Made by a program: the position numbers and the translations under genes
Shown here: positions 47,945-57,186 of the stretch, piece by piece
Layout: the number at the start of each line of letters is the position of its first letter
How positions within the stretch are numbered: position 1 is the stretch's first letter
Assembly: GCF_041449215.1 (NCBI RefSeq)
Contig: NZ_JBGNFV010000001.1
Span: 744,001 to 808,000 of the forward strand
DNA: 64,000 nucleotides
Direction of reading: 5' to 3'
DNA from: Roseivirga sp. BDSF3-8
GTDB taxonomy: Bacteria; Bacteroidota; Bacteroidia; Cytophagales; Cyclobacteriaceae
The notes under the pieces: model-generated
What the model was told of the DNA's origin: nothing
The model's database searches: none
The model's input: only the letters and a program-made list of their open reading frames with translations

Positions 47945-50806
47945 ATGAAGAAATACTTTATAATTATCCTTTCCACACTGGTTTTTCAGCAAGTGCTGGC
48001 CCAGGGTGAGAGTGATAAAAAACCCCTGACACACGACGTATACGATAGCTGGAATACAGTACGAGAACCGCTCATCAGCAATAATGGTGAAGTAGTCACT
48101 TATCTGCGGCAGCCTCAAGAGGGAGATGGCACGCTGATGATCAAAAAACCCGGGCAAAGCAACAGCCTCCTGCAAGAGGTACCACGCGGCAAGCAGGTGA
48201 CGATCACGGAAGATGACCGGTTTGTCATTTTCTCTATCGTGCCACACATGGACACGGTAAAAAATATGCGGCGCCGGAAGGTCAAGGATGATAAATTACC
48301 AAAGGACACACTGGCTATTTATACCATAGCTAATGACCAGTTGGTGAAAATCCCTCGCGTGCGTGGATATAAAACTCCTGAAAAGGGCAGCGGATGGCTG
48401 GCTTACCAGCTGGAAGAAGCGCTGCCAGAAGAAAAGGATACGACAGAAACGGCTGAGGAATCTGACACTACCCGGCAGGAGCCGGAAAAGAAAAAGAAAA
48501 GCAAAAAAGTAAGTACCGAAAACGGCTACCATGTGGTGCTCCAAAGCCTGGAGAGTGGCGTTGATGGAAGCAGGGATACCATTGAGTTCGTGACGGATTA
48601 CCTTTTCGATGAAGAAGGCAACCGCCTTATGTTCACTACTACCGGTAATGCTGACAGCACGATGCTCCCCGGCGTATATGTGTGGACCATGGGAGAGGAC
48701 GCTCCTACGCCTATTTACCGGAGTAAAGGAAAATATAAGAGCCTTACACTGGATAAAGCAGGCCGGCGCGGCGCTTTCATGGCAGATACAGACACTACTG
48801 AGGCCCGCATCCGTAACTATACGCTGCACTACTGGGAAGCAGGCAAGGACTCTGTAAAGCTTGTGGCCGATAGTACGGCTGGCTTCATGCCTGAAAACTG
48901 GATCGTTTCAGAACATAGCCGTGTATATTTCAGTGAAAATGGCGAGAGATTATTCTTTGGTGTGGCTCCCCGCCCTGTGCTTCAGGACACCAGCCTTCTG
49001 CAAGAGGAGATTGTAGATGTACAGGTATGGAACTACCAGGATGACTACCTGCAGCCTCAGCAGGCGGTAAATCTGGACCGGACAAAAAAGCAGAGCTTTA
49101 CAAGCCTGTACAAAACAGATGATGGGGAAACCATACTGCTGCACGACGAGGAGCTGGAGGACCTGAACGTATCCCGGGACGGAGAGGGACGTTACGCTCT
49201 GGCTATAGATGACCGGGCCTACCGTCAGCTTATGAGCTGGGAAGGCTTTCCTACCTATAAGGATATTTATAAAGTAGACCTGGAAACGGGACGCCGGGAG
49301 CTGATAGGCCAGAATCTACGCGCTACTGTTTCACTGTCGCCCGCAGCCAAATATATCTATTGGTATGATGTAAAGGATAGTGCGTGGTTTGCTCATAACA
49401 ATGATAAAGGCACAACCCGCAGGCTCACAGACAACGAAAAAGTAAGCTATTTTGACGAACTGCATGACGTACCTGACTACCCGTACCCATATGGTGTAGC
49501 CGGATGGACAAAGGATGATAAGGAAATGCTGATCTATGATCGTTTCGATATCTGGCGTCTGGATCCTGATGGTGGCGATGAACCTGAGAACCTGACCAAT
49601 CTGCGTGATGAAAAAATAAGGGTACGGTATCTGGACCTGGACAGGGAAAACGAATACATTGACCCAAAGCAGCCGGTGATCCTAACGGCATTTAATGAAA
49701 GAACCCGTGGGGAAGGCTTTTACCGTCTTAATCTGCGTAATGAAAAGCTGGAGCAGCTCCTTATGGATGACTATAGCTTCGGCTTCAGGGTAAAGGCTGA
49801 AGATGATGATCACCTCATGATCACCCGTGAGAGCTTTCAGGACTACCCTGACCTATACTACACCACTACCTCGTTTGATAACCTGGAGCGAGTAAGTGAG
49901 GTAAACCCTCAGCAGGGTGAATACCTGTGGGGTACGGTAGAACTGGTGGACTGGACAAGCTTTGACGGTCAGCAACTGGAGGGCTTGTTGTATAAGCCTG
50001 AAAACTTTGACCCGAATAAAAAGTACCCTATGATCGTATACTTCTACGAGCGGGTTTCGGACAGGCTTAACCGTCATGTGGCCCCTACTCCAAGCCCGAG
50101 TACGGTCAGAGCCAGCTTCTATACCAGTAATGGTTATATTGTATTCATGCCGGACATCCCCTACACGGATGGCTACCCGGGACAGAGTGCGTATAATGCG
50201 ATAGTGAGCGGTACGTATGCCATGATGGAAAAGGGCTTTGTGGATAAGGACGCTATTGCGCTGCAGGGCCAGAGTTGGGGTGGATACCAGACGGCTTATC
50301 TTATCACGCAGACGGACCTGTATGCAGCTGCTATGGCCGGTGCCCCGGTTTCTAATATGACGAGTGCCTACGGAGGTATCCGCTGGGGATCAGGGCTGAG
50401 CCGTATGTTCCAGTACGAGCGCACACAAAGCCGTATTGGTGGTACGCTATGGGAAAAACCGCTGCTATACCTGGATAATAGTCCGCTGTTCCACGCACCC
50501 CAGGTAAATACGCCTCTGCTGATGATGCATAACGATGGTGACGGTGCTGTGCCGTGGTACCAGGGCATCGAGTACTTTATGGCACTGCGCAGACTAGGTA
50601 AGCCGGTATGGATGCTGAACTATAAGGGCGAAGAGCATAACCTGATGCAGCGTAAAAACCGCAAAGACCTTTCTAAGCGAATGAAGCAGTTCTTTGACCA
50701 CTACCTGAAAGGGGAGCCTGCTCCTGAGTGGATGGTGGAAGGTGTACCGGCTATACGCCAGAGCATCGACCAGGGATTTGAACTGATCAGTAATGAAGGG
50801 GAATAA
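47945..50806 (+). CDS. Exported S9-family (prolyl oligopeptidase-type) serine peptidase
   Basis: The start is placed at ATG 47945 (MKKYFIIILSTLVFQ) because it begins a proper signal peptide ending VLAQ; the frame extends to TTG 47930. 953 residues. An N-terminal beta-propeller (about 40-640) precedes an alpha/beta-hydrolase domain with GQSWGGYQ (Ser777), HNDGDGAVPW (Asp866 likely) and KGEEHNL (His898), the catalytic triad of S9 peptidases. It should cleave peptides in the periplasm. An acidic/Lys-rich insert (EEKDTTETAEESD, KKKKSKK) near 160-185 is a likely flexible loop in the propeller. Confidence 0.93.
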   Translation: MKKYFIIILSTLVFQQVLAQGESDKKPLTHDVYDSWNTVREPLISNNGEVVTYLRQPQEGDGTLMIKKPGQSNSLLQEVPRGKQVTITEDDRFVIFSIVPHMDTVKNMRRRKVKDDKLPKDTLAIYTIANDQLVKIPRVRGYKTPEKGSGWLAYQLEEALPEEKDTTETAEESDTTRQEPEKKKKSKKVSTENGYHVVLQSLESGVDGSRDTIEFVTDYLFDEEGNRLMFTTTGNADSTMLPGVYVWTMGEDAPTPIYRSKGKYKSLTLDKAGRRGAFMADTDTTEARIRNYTLHYWEAGKDSVKLVADSTAGFMPENWIVSEHSRVYFSENGERLFFGVAPRPVLQDTSLLQEEIVDVQVWNYQDDYLQPQQAVNLDRTKKQSFTSLYKTDDGETILLHDEELEDLNVSRDGEGRYALAIDDRAYRQLMSWEGFPTYKDIYKVDLETGRRELIGQNLRATVSLSPAAKYIYWYDVKDSAWFAHNNDKGTTRRLTDNEKVSYFDELHDVPDYPYPYGVAGWTKDDKEMLIYDRFDIWRLDPDGGDEPENLTNLRDEKIRVRYLDLDRENEYIDPKQPVILTAFNERTRGEGFYRLNLRNEKLEQLLMDDYSFGFRVKAEDDDHLMITRESFQDYPDLYYTTTSFDNLERVSEVNPQQGEYLWGTVELVDWTSFDGQQLEGLLYKPENFDPNKKYPMIVYFYERVSDRLNRHVAPTPSPSTVRASFYTSNGYIVFMPDIPYTDGYPGQSAYNAIVSGTYAMMEKGFVDKDAIALQGQSWGGYQTAYLITQTDLYAAAMAGAPVSNMTSAYGGIRWGSGLSRMFQYERTQSRIGGTLWEKPLLYLDNSPLFHAPQVNTPLLMMHNDGDGAVPWYQGIEYFMALRRLGKPVWMLNYKGEEHNLMQRKNRKDLSKRMKQFFDHYLKGEPAPEWMVEGVPAIRQSIDQGFELISNEGE

Positions 50807-50885
50807 CCCCTTTCTGCACAAGGATATCATAGCCATAGCAGCCTTCCTGATCACGGTCGTGCTGCTATGGTTCTTTTTTGGATAA
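50793..50885 (+). CDS. Possible 30-residue single-pass membrane protein
   Basis: ATG 50793 overlaps the end of the S9 peptidase gene and the stop 50883-50885 lies next to the YdcF-like gene. The peptide has a basic/polar start (MKGNNPFLHKD) and one membrane helix (IIAIAAFLITVVLLWFFFG). The overlaps with both neighbours suggest translational coupling. It may be real, or a chance frame. Confidence 0.4.
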   Translation: MKGNNPFLHKDIIAIAAFLITVVLLWFFFG

Positions 50886-50890
50886 GCATT

Positions 50891-51646
50891 ATGTTTTTCT
50901 TCCTATCTAAAACCCTGTACCTTCTGGTAATGCCCGTCATGTGGCTGTTTTACCTCCTTTTGCTTACGCTGTTTGGGCCTAAACGGATGCGGAGGGGATT
51001 TCTGGTGGCCACACTGGCGCTGTTTTATTTCTTAACCAATGGGGTGGTGGTAAACGAGTTGCTGCTATGGTGGGAGCGGGAGCCGGTGAGATTTTCCGAA
51101 GTGCAACCCTGTGATACGGGGGTATTACTCACAGGGTTCACTTACATGAGCCGTCTGCCAGCAGACCGGCTACACTATAATGAGGGGGCAGATCGTCTGG
51201 CGCATACCATCCGGCTTTATCATGAAGGCCGCATACGACGAATCATCGTATCGGGTGCGTATGAAACACTGCATATTTCGGTAGAAGAGGCTCCGCTGAT
51301 AAAGCAGGCGTTATTACATGCCGGAATACCTGACTCGGTTATCGTTATGGAAAATAAAAGCAGGAATACACATGAAAATGCTATCAATACGGCCCGGATC
51401 ATAACTGAACGGTTCCCGGACAGCCGGCCGATGCTCATCACCTCGGCTTTTCATATGCGACGTGCTGAAGCCTGCTTCCGGCAAGTAGGGCTGGATCCGG
51501 TGATCTTTCCTACGGACTTCCGGGCATCTAATCAGCCCTATACTTTTGAGTATTTCTTCCCCTCAGAGAGCAGCCTTGACAAGTGGCAGACTCTTAGCCG
51601 TGAGTGGCTTGGCATGCTGGCTTACAAAGTGAAAGGGTACATATAA
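50891..51646 (+). CDS. YdcF/SanA-like DUF218 membrane protein
   Basis: 251 residues from ATG 50891; a longer frame from 50867 overlaps the small ORF and adds 8 residues. Two N-terminal membrane helices precede a DUF218 domain (about 75-240; VLLTGF, RIRRIIVSGAYE, ENKSRNTHENAINTA, LITSAFHMRRAEACFRQVGL). The family includes ElyC/SanA, linked to envelope integrity, and YdcF. The likely role is in the cell envelope; the substrate is unknown. Confidence 0.9.
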   Translation: MFFFLSKTLYLLVMPVMWLFYLLLLTLFGPKRMRRGFLVATLALFYFLTNGVVVNELLLWWEREPVRFSEVQPCDTGVLLTGFTYMSRLPADRLHYNEGADRLAHTIRLYHEGRIRRIIVSGAYETLHISVEEAPLIKQALLHAGIPDSVIVMENKSRNTHENAINTARIITERFPDSRPMLITSAFHMRRAEACFRQVGLDPVIFPTDFRASNQPYTFEYFFPSESSLDKWQTLSREWLGMLAYKVKGYI

Positions 51647-51680
51647 AAAAACGCTGCCGGTATTAAACGGCAGCGTTTAT
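51645..51680. terminator. Terminator after YdcF-like gene
   Basis: 11-bp arms aaacgctgccg (51649-51659) and cggcagcgttt (51668-51678). Upstream As continue the stem region. It serves the convergent pair. Confidence 0.8.
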
Positions 51681-51703
51681 TGTTGTTGCGCATCATTTAT
51701 GTC

Positions 51704-52780
51704 TTACTCACTCCTTAGCGTACCACTAGCGTAATTTCCGCTGAGCTTTACTCTTCCCTTGCCACCACCAAAAGTACCGCGATAGCTTTTCTTCTTGAAA
51801 TCATCTGTCTCAAGGTGGGAGAACTTAATACCCAGGTCACGATCATATTTAAGTTCACCAAAGGAGAAGTCAGCCTCTATACTCGCGCCGGCGCCAGGTT
51901 CAAATCCCAACTGCGTTTCACCAAAGGCGTTGTCAACTTCTATGAGCGAGAAGCCTTTTCTGACAAGGTCCACACGCAAGTCGCTGATATAGCTACCTTC
52001 TATCTCGAGGCGGTCGGAAAGCTCATCGATTTCAATAGAGGTAAAGCTGCCTTTACCGGTTAGTACGTTAATATTATCGAAAGATAACTCACCGTATTTT
52101 ATCTTAAGGGACACCTCTCCGGCTTCTCCGATGGTCACATCGCTGAAAGATAAGTCTGCATTTATATTACCTACCTTATCTGCATCAAAGTCAGAATAGC
52201 CTACGGTAAGTTCGCCTTCCTTCATATAGGTCACTTCACCGTCACCGAATTTCACGATCACCTCACTATCCGCGTTCAGAGACCCTGCCCGCATGTTTCC
52301 GTATTCGCTTCTCAGCTTTATTTCTCCCTGATAGTCACCGATGACCAAATCGCCAAACTTATTCGCTACTTCCAATTTCAGGTTAGCAGGCATTTTAATA
52401 CGGTAGTCTATACTGAAGCCCTCCCCTTTCGAATTATTCAGGCTTTTTACCTCAGTGGTAAAGGCCAGTCGGCTGGCAGGGTTACTATCGTCTATTTTTA
52501 CCTCTATTTTCTCCATGGCCTTCTGCGCATGGTTCTCGTTTTTCATGTCTACCTCTATCTCTATCTCCACTTCCACCTGATTTCTGTCCCAGGTTTCTAT
52601 GTGCAGTAAGCCAAAAGAGTTGTCAAAAGCCACCTCTGTATTCTTTGTTACAGTATAGGATTTTGCTATACGCTTTTCCTTTACTATTTGTGCCATGGTT
52701 ATGAGAGGCATAGCTGCCAGAAGGAGGGTAAGTAATAAAATACGGCCCGCCGGATTATAGTTGTCTGATGTCAGGATCAT
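51704..52780 (-). CDS. Exported DUF4097-type beta-strand repeat protein
   Basis: 358 residues. A signal peptide-like hydrophobic stretch (ILLLTLLLAAMPLITMAQ) ends near residue 31. The remainder is a series of short beta-strands (FGDLVIGDYQGEIKLRSEYG, YSDFDADKVG, FSDVTIGEAGEVSLKIKYG) forming a right-handed helix-like stack of the DUF4097 putative-adhesin type. Its start overlaps the anti-sigma gene by 26 bp, so it belongs to the ECF sigma operon; such proteins often follow sigma/anti-sigma pairs in Bacteroidota. Role unknown. Confidence 0.88.
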   Translation of the reverse strand: MILTSDNYNPAGRILLLTLLLAAMPLITMAQIVKEKRIAKSYTVTKNTEVAFDNSFGLLHIETWDRNQVEVEIEIEVDMKNENHAQKAMEKIEVKIDDSNPASRLAFTTEVKSLNNSKGEGFSIDYRIKMPANLKLEVANKFGDLVIGDYQGEIKLRSEYGNMRAGSLNADSEVIVKFGDGEVTYMKEGELTVGYSDFDADKVGNINADLSFSDVTIGEAGEVSLKIKYGELSFDNINVLTGKGSFTSIEIDELSDRLEIEGSYISDLRVDLVRKGFSLIEVDNAFGETQLGFEPGAGASIEADFSFGELKYDRDLGIKFSHLETDDFKKKSYRGTFGGGKGRVKLSGNYASGTLRSE

Positions 52781-53327
52781 TTTTAACCTCTTTTTGTTGA
52801 TTGAGAATATCCAACTGCTGGTTCAGAATACGCAGTTGCATTTGCAGATTGAGGATCATGGCGCTGGTCACCTTTTCGGAGGTCACCTTCTTTTGTTGCT
52901 CACGCAGCGCTTGAAACTGATGGTCGAGCTCCTGCAGGTCGGAGAGCATTACGTTTTGTATGCTATCTGACACAGCCGCGCTTTTGAGCACCTGCTTACG
53001 TTCGGTGATCTCCTCGCGGTAGTAGCTTACGGCCTGGGTAAACTCATCATCAGCGGTCTGCCCATAGGCGCCCCCCCTGTCTGAGTTTATCGCCAGACGT
53101 TCATTTTCTGACGTACCATCATTATGGAATGTTCCTGCCCAATAGGCCACTACAGCTATCAGTATAGAAGCAGCTACCCCCATCCAGGGACGGAAAAAGA
53201 TTTTCTTCTTGCGCTTATCACGCTCGTCAAGTTCAGCGTTGATCCGGTTCCAAAGATCCGGAGAGGCACGTTCGGTATCGAAAGCCTGCCTGTTTTCGCT
53301 AATGAAATCTTTAAGCTTATCTTTCAT
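52755..53327 (-). CDS. Membrane-anchored anti-sigma factor (putative)
   Basis: 190 residues from ATG 53327, which overlaps the sigma stop by 4 bp (ATGA); a GTG start 6 bp upstream is less likely. The cytoplasmic N-terminus (MKDKLKDFISENRQAFDTE, PDLWNRINAEL) should bind the sigma factor. One membrane helix (MGVAASILIAVVAYWAG) and an extracytoplasmic coiled coil follow (LQELDHQFQALREQQKKV). No zinc motif is seen. The role is inferred from order sigma, anti-sigma and overlaps. Confidence 0.82.
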   Translation of the reverse strand: MKDKLKDFISENRQAFDTERASPDLWNRINAELDERDKRKKKIFFRPWMGVAASILIAVVAYWAGTFHNDGTSENERLAINSDRGGAYGQTADDEFTQAVSYYREEITERKQVLKSAAVSDSIQNVMLSDLQELDHQFQALREQQKKVTSEKVTSAMILNLQMQLRILNQQLDILNQQKEVKNDPDIRQL

Positions 53328-53884
53328 CCGCACATTTCATTTGTAAGCAATTTCCTGATCTTATTCCTGGCCCGGCTATACTGTGTTTTACTTGTACTTA
53401 TCGTTATACCAAGTATCTCAGATATTTCCGAGTGGTCGTAGCCTTCTACAGCGTAAAGTGAAAACACCACTCTAAAGCCTTCGGGCAACTGCTCTATAGC
53501 GTGTTTAATTGCTTCCACGTTAAGAGACATGTCCTCTTCGCTGATTCCTTCATAGGTTTCTTCGGGTGTTTCATCCACACCGTGCATATCTTCCATGTAG
53601 TCTATATCCATTTTCTTTTTTCTCATGTGATTGATGGCATCGTTAATGACGATGCGTTTAAGCCATGAGCCAAAAGAGGACTCGAACTTGAAGGAATGAA
53701 GCTTAGTAAAAGCTTTTAAAAAGGCTTCCTGCAGTATATCCTCAGCCACGTCCCGCTGAGGAACCATCCGCAGACACACATTTAGCATGGCATCAGCATA
53801 CAGGCGGTACAATTCGTATTGTGCCGCTCTGCTTCCATCCCTGGAAGCGATGATCAGATCCTTATGTATGTCTGCGTGGTTCAA
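53324..53884 (-). CDS. ECF RNA polymerase sigma factor
   Basis: 186 residues. Region 2 (YRLYADAMLNVCLRMVPQRD, AEDILQEAFLKAF) and region 4 (LPEGFRVVFSLYAVEGYDHS, EISEILGITISTSKTQYSRA) are standard for sigma-70 family group 4. It is first in an operon with its probable anti-sigma and a DUF4097 protein, which suggests that an envelope signal controls it. Autoregulation is usual but no promoter was assigned. Confidence 0.95.
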   Translation of the reverse strand: MNHADIHKDLIIASRDGSRAAQYELYRLYADAMLNVCLRMVPQRDVAEDILQEAFLKAFTKLHSFKFESSFGSWLKRIVINDAINHMRKKKMDIDYMEDMHGVDETPEETYEGISEEDMSLNVEAIKHAIEQLPEGFRVVFSLYAVEGYDHSEISEILGITISTSKTQYSRARNKIRKLLTNEMCG

Positions 53885-53981
53885 CGATCAGGTTTTCGCC
53901 AATTCCTAAATCTACACTAAAGACAAGGACTCAGAAACAGGGTTGCATCTGACACAAACTTTTTTTGAAAAAATAAAGGGA

Positions 53982-55406
53982 TCAGGAGGAATGGGTGGGC
54001 TGTAGTCCTTCCTTTGCAGCCAGCTTTACAAGAAGCTTATAGGCTTCATCGTAATTATTGGGAATCTGCCCTTCCAGAATAGCATCTTTAATAGCATCCT
54101 TAAGGTCACCTACCGTACGGGAGGGCTTCAGGCTGAATATTTCCATGATCTGCTCTCCGGTAATGGGAGGTTGAAAATTACGCAGGTGATCTTTTTCCTC
54201 CACCACACGCATTTTTTTCTCCACCTTATCGAAATTCCTAAGGTACCGTTTTACCTTGTCGTCATTTTTGGAGGTGATATCGGCACGACAGAGGGTCATG
54301 AGTGCTTCTATATCATCCCCTGCCTCAAATAGTAATCTACGTACAGCCGAGTCGGTGATGTCTTCCTTTACCAGGGCAATAGGCCTTAGATGAAGGCGAA
54401 CGAGCTTCCGCACAAAGCGCATCTTTTCGTTCATAGGCAAGCGCATACGGCGAAAGATCCCAGGAGTCATTTTGGCACCACGGTCTTCATGACCGTGGAA
54501 TGTCCAACCGACTTTCTCATGAAAGCGCTTGGTGGCTGGCTTAGCAATGTCATGGAGTATGGCCGCCCAGCGCAGCCAAAGGTCATCAGACATTTCTGCG
54601 GTATTGTCCAGCACTTTAAGGGTGTGGTAAAAATTATCCTTATGTGAGCGGCCGTTGATTTTGTCCACTCCGTAGAGATCTACCATCTCGGGAAAGAACC
54701 GATGAAGCAGCTTACTGTAGAAGAGGAGCTTGAATCCGTAGCTGGGGACAGGAGACAGAATAATCTTATTGAGCTCATCGGTAATACGCTCCTGGGAAAT
54801 GATATCCAACCGCTCGGCATTCTTTACGATCGCGTCAAAAGTATCTACCTCTATATCAAACGTAAGCTGCGAGGCAAAACGAATAGCGCGCATCATCCGA
54901 AGGGGATCGTCACTGAAAGTGGTTTCGGGATCAAGGGGGGTACGGATGGTCTTCTTTTTCAAGTCGTCCACTCCGCCAAATGGATCTATAAGCTCACCGT
55001 AGTTTGCCTTGTTAAGGCTAATGGCAAGGGCGTTTATAGTAAAGTCACGCCGCTTCTGATCATCTTCAAGGGTACCGTCTTCCACTATAGGTTTGCGGCT
55101 GTCACGCCTGTATGACTCACGCCTGGCGCCCACGAACTCTACGTCCCAGCCATCCTGCACCAGCATAGCTGTGCCAAAGTTTTTAAAAGAGGTGACTTTA
55201 CACTGTGGGCCGATAAGACGGGCGACTTCATTGGCCAGCGCAGTACCGCTTCCCACACATACAAAATCTATATCTTTGGAAGAGCGCTTAAGAATAAGGT
55301 CCCGAACATAGCCCCCTACTAAGTAGGTTTCTAATCCTAAGTTTCCGGCAGCCTCCGTCACAAGCTTGAAAATACGATGTTGATCGAGGTGTTCGCTGAA
55401 ATTCAT
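53982..55406 (-). CDS. cca: CCA tRNA nucleotidyltransferase
   Basis: 474 residues. Adds CCA to tRNA 3' ends, which is needed here because neither tRNA gene in the window encodes CCA. Class II nucleotidyltransferase head: YLVGGYVRDLILKR, SKDIDFVCVG, RRDFTINALA and DPLRMMRAIRFA. An HD domain follows (about 255-360; RWAAILHDIAKPATK, FHGHEDRGAKM), as in many bacterial tRNA nucleotidyltransferases. It lies 69 bp after the YrdC-like gene on the same strand. Confidence 0.95.
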   Translation of the reverse strand: MNFSEHLDQHRIFKLVTEAAGNLGLETYLVGGYVRDLILKRSSKDIDFVCVGSGTALANEVARLIGPQCKVTSFKNFGTAMLVQDGWDVEFVGARRESYRRDSRKPIVEDGTLEDDQKRRDFTINALAISLNKANYGELIDPFGGVDDLKKKTIRTPLDPETTFSDDPLRMMRAIRFASQLTFDIEVDTFDAIVKNAERLDIISQERITDELNKIILSPVPSYGFKLLFYSKLLHRFFPEMVDLYGVDKINGRSHKDNFYHTLKVLDNTAEMSDDLWLRWAAILHDIAKPATKRFHEKVGWTFHGHEDRGAKMTPGIFRRMRLPMNEKMRFVRKLVRLHLRPIALVKEDITDSAVRRLLFEAGDDIEALMTLCRADITSKNDDKVKRYLRNFDKVEKKMRVVEEKDHLRNFQPPITGEQIMEIFSLKPSRTVGDLKDAIKDAILEGQIPNNYDEAYKLLVKLAAKEGLQPTHSS

Positions 55407-55452
55407 AGGAATGTGCCCGTTAAATCCCCGGCAGGGGAAAGTTACACTTACT

Positions 55453-55477
55453 GAACGGCAGAGTAAAACTGCCGTTC
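55453..55477 (-). other. Hairpin after the YrdC-like gene
   Basis: Arms gaacggcag (55453-55461) and ctgccgttc (55469-55477) overlap the end of the gene. No T-run follows, so it is an RNA hairpin rather than a clear terminator before cca. Confidence 0.5.
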
Positions 55478-55991
55478 ATATAAATTTAATGCTCCCATCC
55501 AGACCGAGGCGGGCGGTTTTAGCCTGAGAGGAGCTTAAATACTTCTGCTGTAAAATTATAACATTATCGATTGGTGACAAAATTTCCTCATTTTGCACCT
55601 GATCGTCAAGGGGCAGATAGAAATGGGCATGACGCTTGCCCTTCAAATGCTTAAGCAGAACAGGCTCTTTTACCAGGGTGATGGCGATCTCTCCCCCGTC
55701 ACGCAGCAAGTTCTCAGGTACGTTTTTACCCTCACCCATTATCAGGGTTAAAGGTTTTTCAGCAAATTCCATCAGGTCCCAGGCAATCTCAGGAATACGC
55801 GCCACGTAATCATATAACTGTGTGATATCATGTATCAATATCACAGCTTCGGCGTGCCTGCCAATGAGCGCAGTAGCTTTCTGCAGTGCCTCGAGATCGC
55901 TCACCAGCCCGATACAGGCCATCGGGTCCGACTCATCTTTATGCACAAGCGCCCTAAGGGAGCTGCCGTCTGTCACGTTCTGTTGACTCAT
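55476..55991 (-). CDS. Diverged Sua5/YrdC-like protein
   Basis: 171 residues. By eye it follows the middle of threonylcarbamoyl-AMP synthases: ACIGLVSDLEALQKATALIG, then ILIHDITQLYDYV, PEIAWDLMEFAEKPLTLIM and KNVPENLLRDGGEIAI. The ends of the fold are changed: the usual N-terminal PTDT-YGL loop and the S-AN/SxSAN motif are not seen, and the protein is shorter than a full enzyme (about 205). It is probably a non-catalytic or repurposed relative. The neighbouring tRNA gene cca fits a tRNA-linked role. Confidence 0.7.
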   Translation of the reverse strand: MSQQNVTDGSSLRALVHKDESDPMACIGLVSDLEALQKATALIGRHAEAVILIHDITQLYDYVARIPEIAWDLMEFAEKPLTLIMGEGKNVPENLLRDGGEIAITLVKEPVLLKHLKGKRHAHFYLPLDDQVQNEEILSPIDNVIILQQKYLSSSQAKTARLGLDGSIKFI

Positions 55992-56073
55992 CGTGTGTCA
56001 CCTGGTTTTTTTGAGAAGGCGAATATGACTATTAAAAGGCTCTGCTGCAAACAGAAAGAAGGGGCAGGAAAAC

Positions 56074-56106
56074 AAAAATAGCTGCCCTGGTATAGAAGGC
56101 AGCTAT
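56074..56106 (-). terminator. Terminator of PorP/SprF and PKD genes
   Basis: 9-bp arms atagctgcc (56078-56086) and ggcagctat (56098-56106). On the minus strand the hairpin is followed by a run of five Ts. Confidence 0.8.
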
Positions 56107-56125
56107 TAATTTTTTCAACACTGTG

Positions 56126-57145
56126 TTAAAAAGTAGGACAGGGAATAAACTTCTCCTTACGCTTTACTTTTCGCATATCGCGGCTGGTCCACTCGAATAT
56201 GATGGATACTTCATGCGCTCCCCCAATGTCTGCGCCCAGTTCGGATACGGTCATGTCGTAACTGTAGTTGATATTAAGCTGGTCAAACATGAGCCCGAAA
56301 ATAAAGGCTATAGCGTCCTGATCAGCATTATCACGCACATTCTGCTGAATAGGAATACCACGATACCAGAATCCTACCATGATGGGGAAATACTGGAACT
56401 GCATGCCCACATCCAGCTGATCGAACTTACCCTGCGACTTATAGAGAAATGAAGGGGCAAGACTGGCTACACGGTCTGCTTTACGCACACCCTGGTTAAG
56501 GTGAAAGCGAAACCCACCATGAAGGGTCACTTTCATGGGTATGGTACTTGTATTTCCCAGCATACTATAGTTAGGCTCATTTACATGATAGGCAGAGGCA
56601 CCGAGCCACACATTTTTATTATAAAGCAAAAAGCCGAGACCAAAGTCGAAGAAGCTGGTACCCCCAATGTTCTTCACCGTGGGATCAAGGGATGGAGGCA
56701 CGTCATCTCTGGACCCGAACTCGAGCTGGTCACCAAAGAGCAGTTTGTCAATATTAATATCCCGAAGACCGTAACCAAAACTAAGGCCGGGTGAAAGCAC
56801 CCAACGGTCACGCATCTGTATCTTGTAAGCGTATTGCAGTCCGATCTGGGTACTTCGGAGGCCCGCCGTACCAGCCTTATCCGTAGAAATAAGTATCCCC
56901 ACGCCGCTATTTACCGGCTTCAGGTTTAAGTCATATGAAAAGGCATAGGTAGTGAAGGCCTGGGGGAGTGCCGGCCACTGCGTACGGTGTATGGCCGCCG
57001 CGCGTTGGTGGTCTGTACTACCGGCAAAGGCCGGATTAAGGTACAGGGGAGCAGAATAGTATTGGGAAAATTGCGGATCCTGTGCTGCCACCTTCCCGGC
57101 TACTGCCACCATCAGAAATAGAAAACTTATAATCGCTCTTTTCAT
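56126..57145 (-). CDS. PorP/SprF family type IX secretion membrane protein
   Basis: The start is set at ATG 57145 (MKRAIISFLFLMVAVAG), which begins the signal peptide; an upstream ATG adds six residues. About 339 residues. QDPQFSQYYSAPLYLNPAFAGS right after the signal is the hallmark of PorP/SprF, followed by a beta-barrel ending in Phe (CPTF). These outer-membrane proteins pair with large T9SS cargo and are often encoded just after a gliding-associated PKD protein, as here (41 bp downstream). It probably anchors or helps export that protein. Confidence 0.95.
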   Translation of the reverse strand: MKRAIISFLFLMVAVAGKVAAQDPQFSQYYSAPLYLNPAFAGSTDHQRAAAIHRTQWPALPQAFTTYAFSYDLNLKPVNSGVGILISTDKAGTAGLRSTQIGLQYAYKIQMRDRWVLSPGLSFGYGLRDINIDKLLFGDQLEFGSRDDVPPSLDPTVKNIGGTSFFDFGLGFLLYNKNVWLGASAYHVNEPNYSMLGNTSTIPMKVTLHGGFRFHLNQGVRKADRVASLAPSFLYKSQGKFDQLDVGMQFQYFPIMVGFWYRGIPIQQNVRDNADQDAIAFIFGLMFDQLNINYSYDMTVSELGADIGGAHEVSIIFEWTSRDMRKVKRKEKFIPCPTF

Positions 57146-57186
57146 GAATACCTCTATACACACATTTTACAATCCATAAGCCGGTG

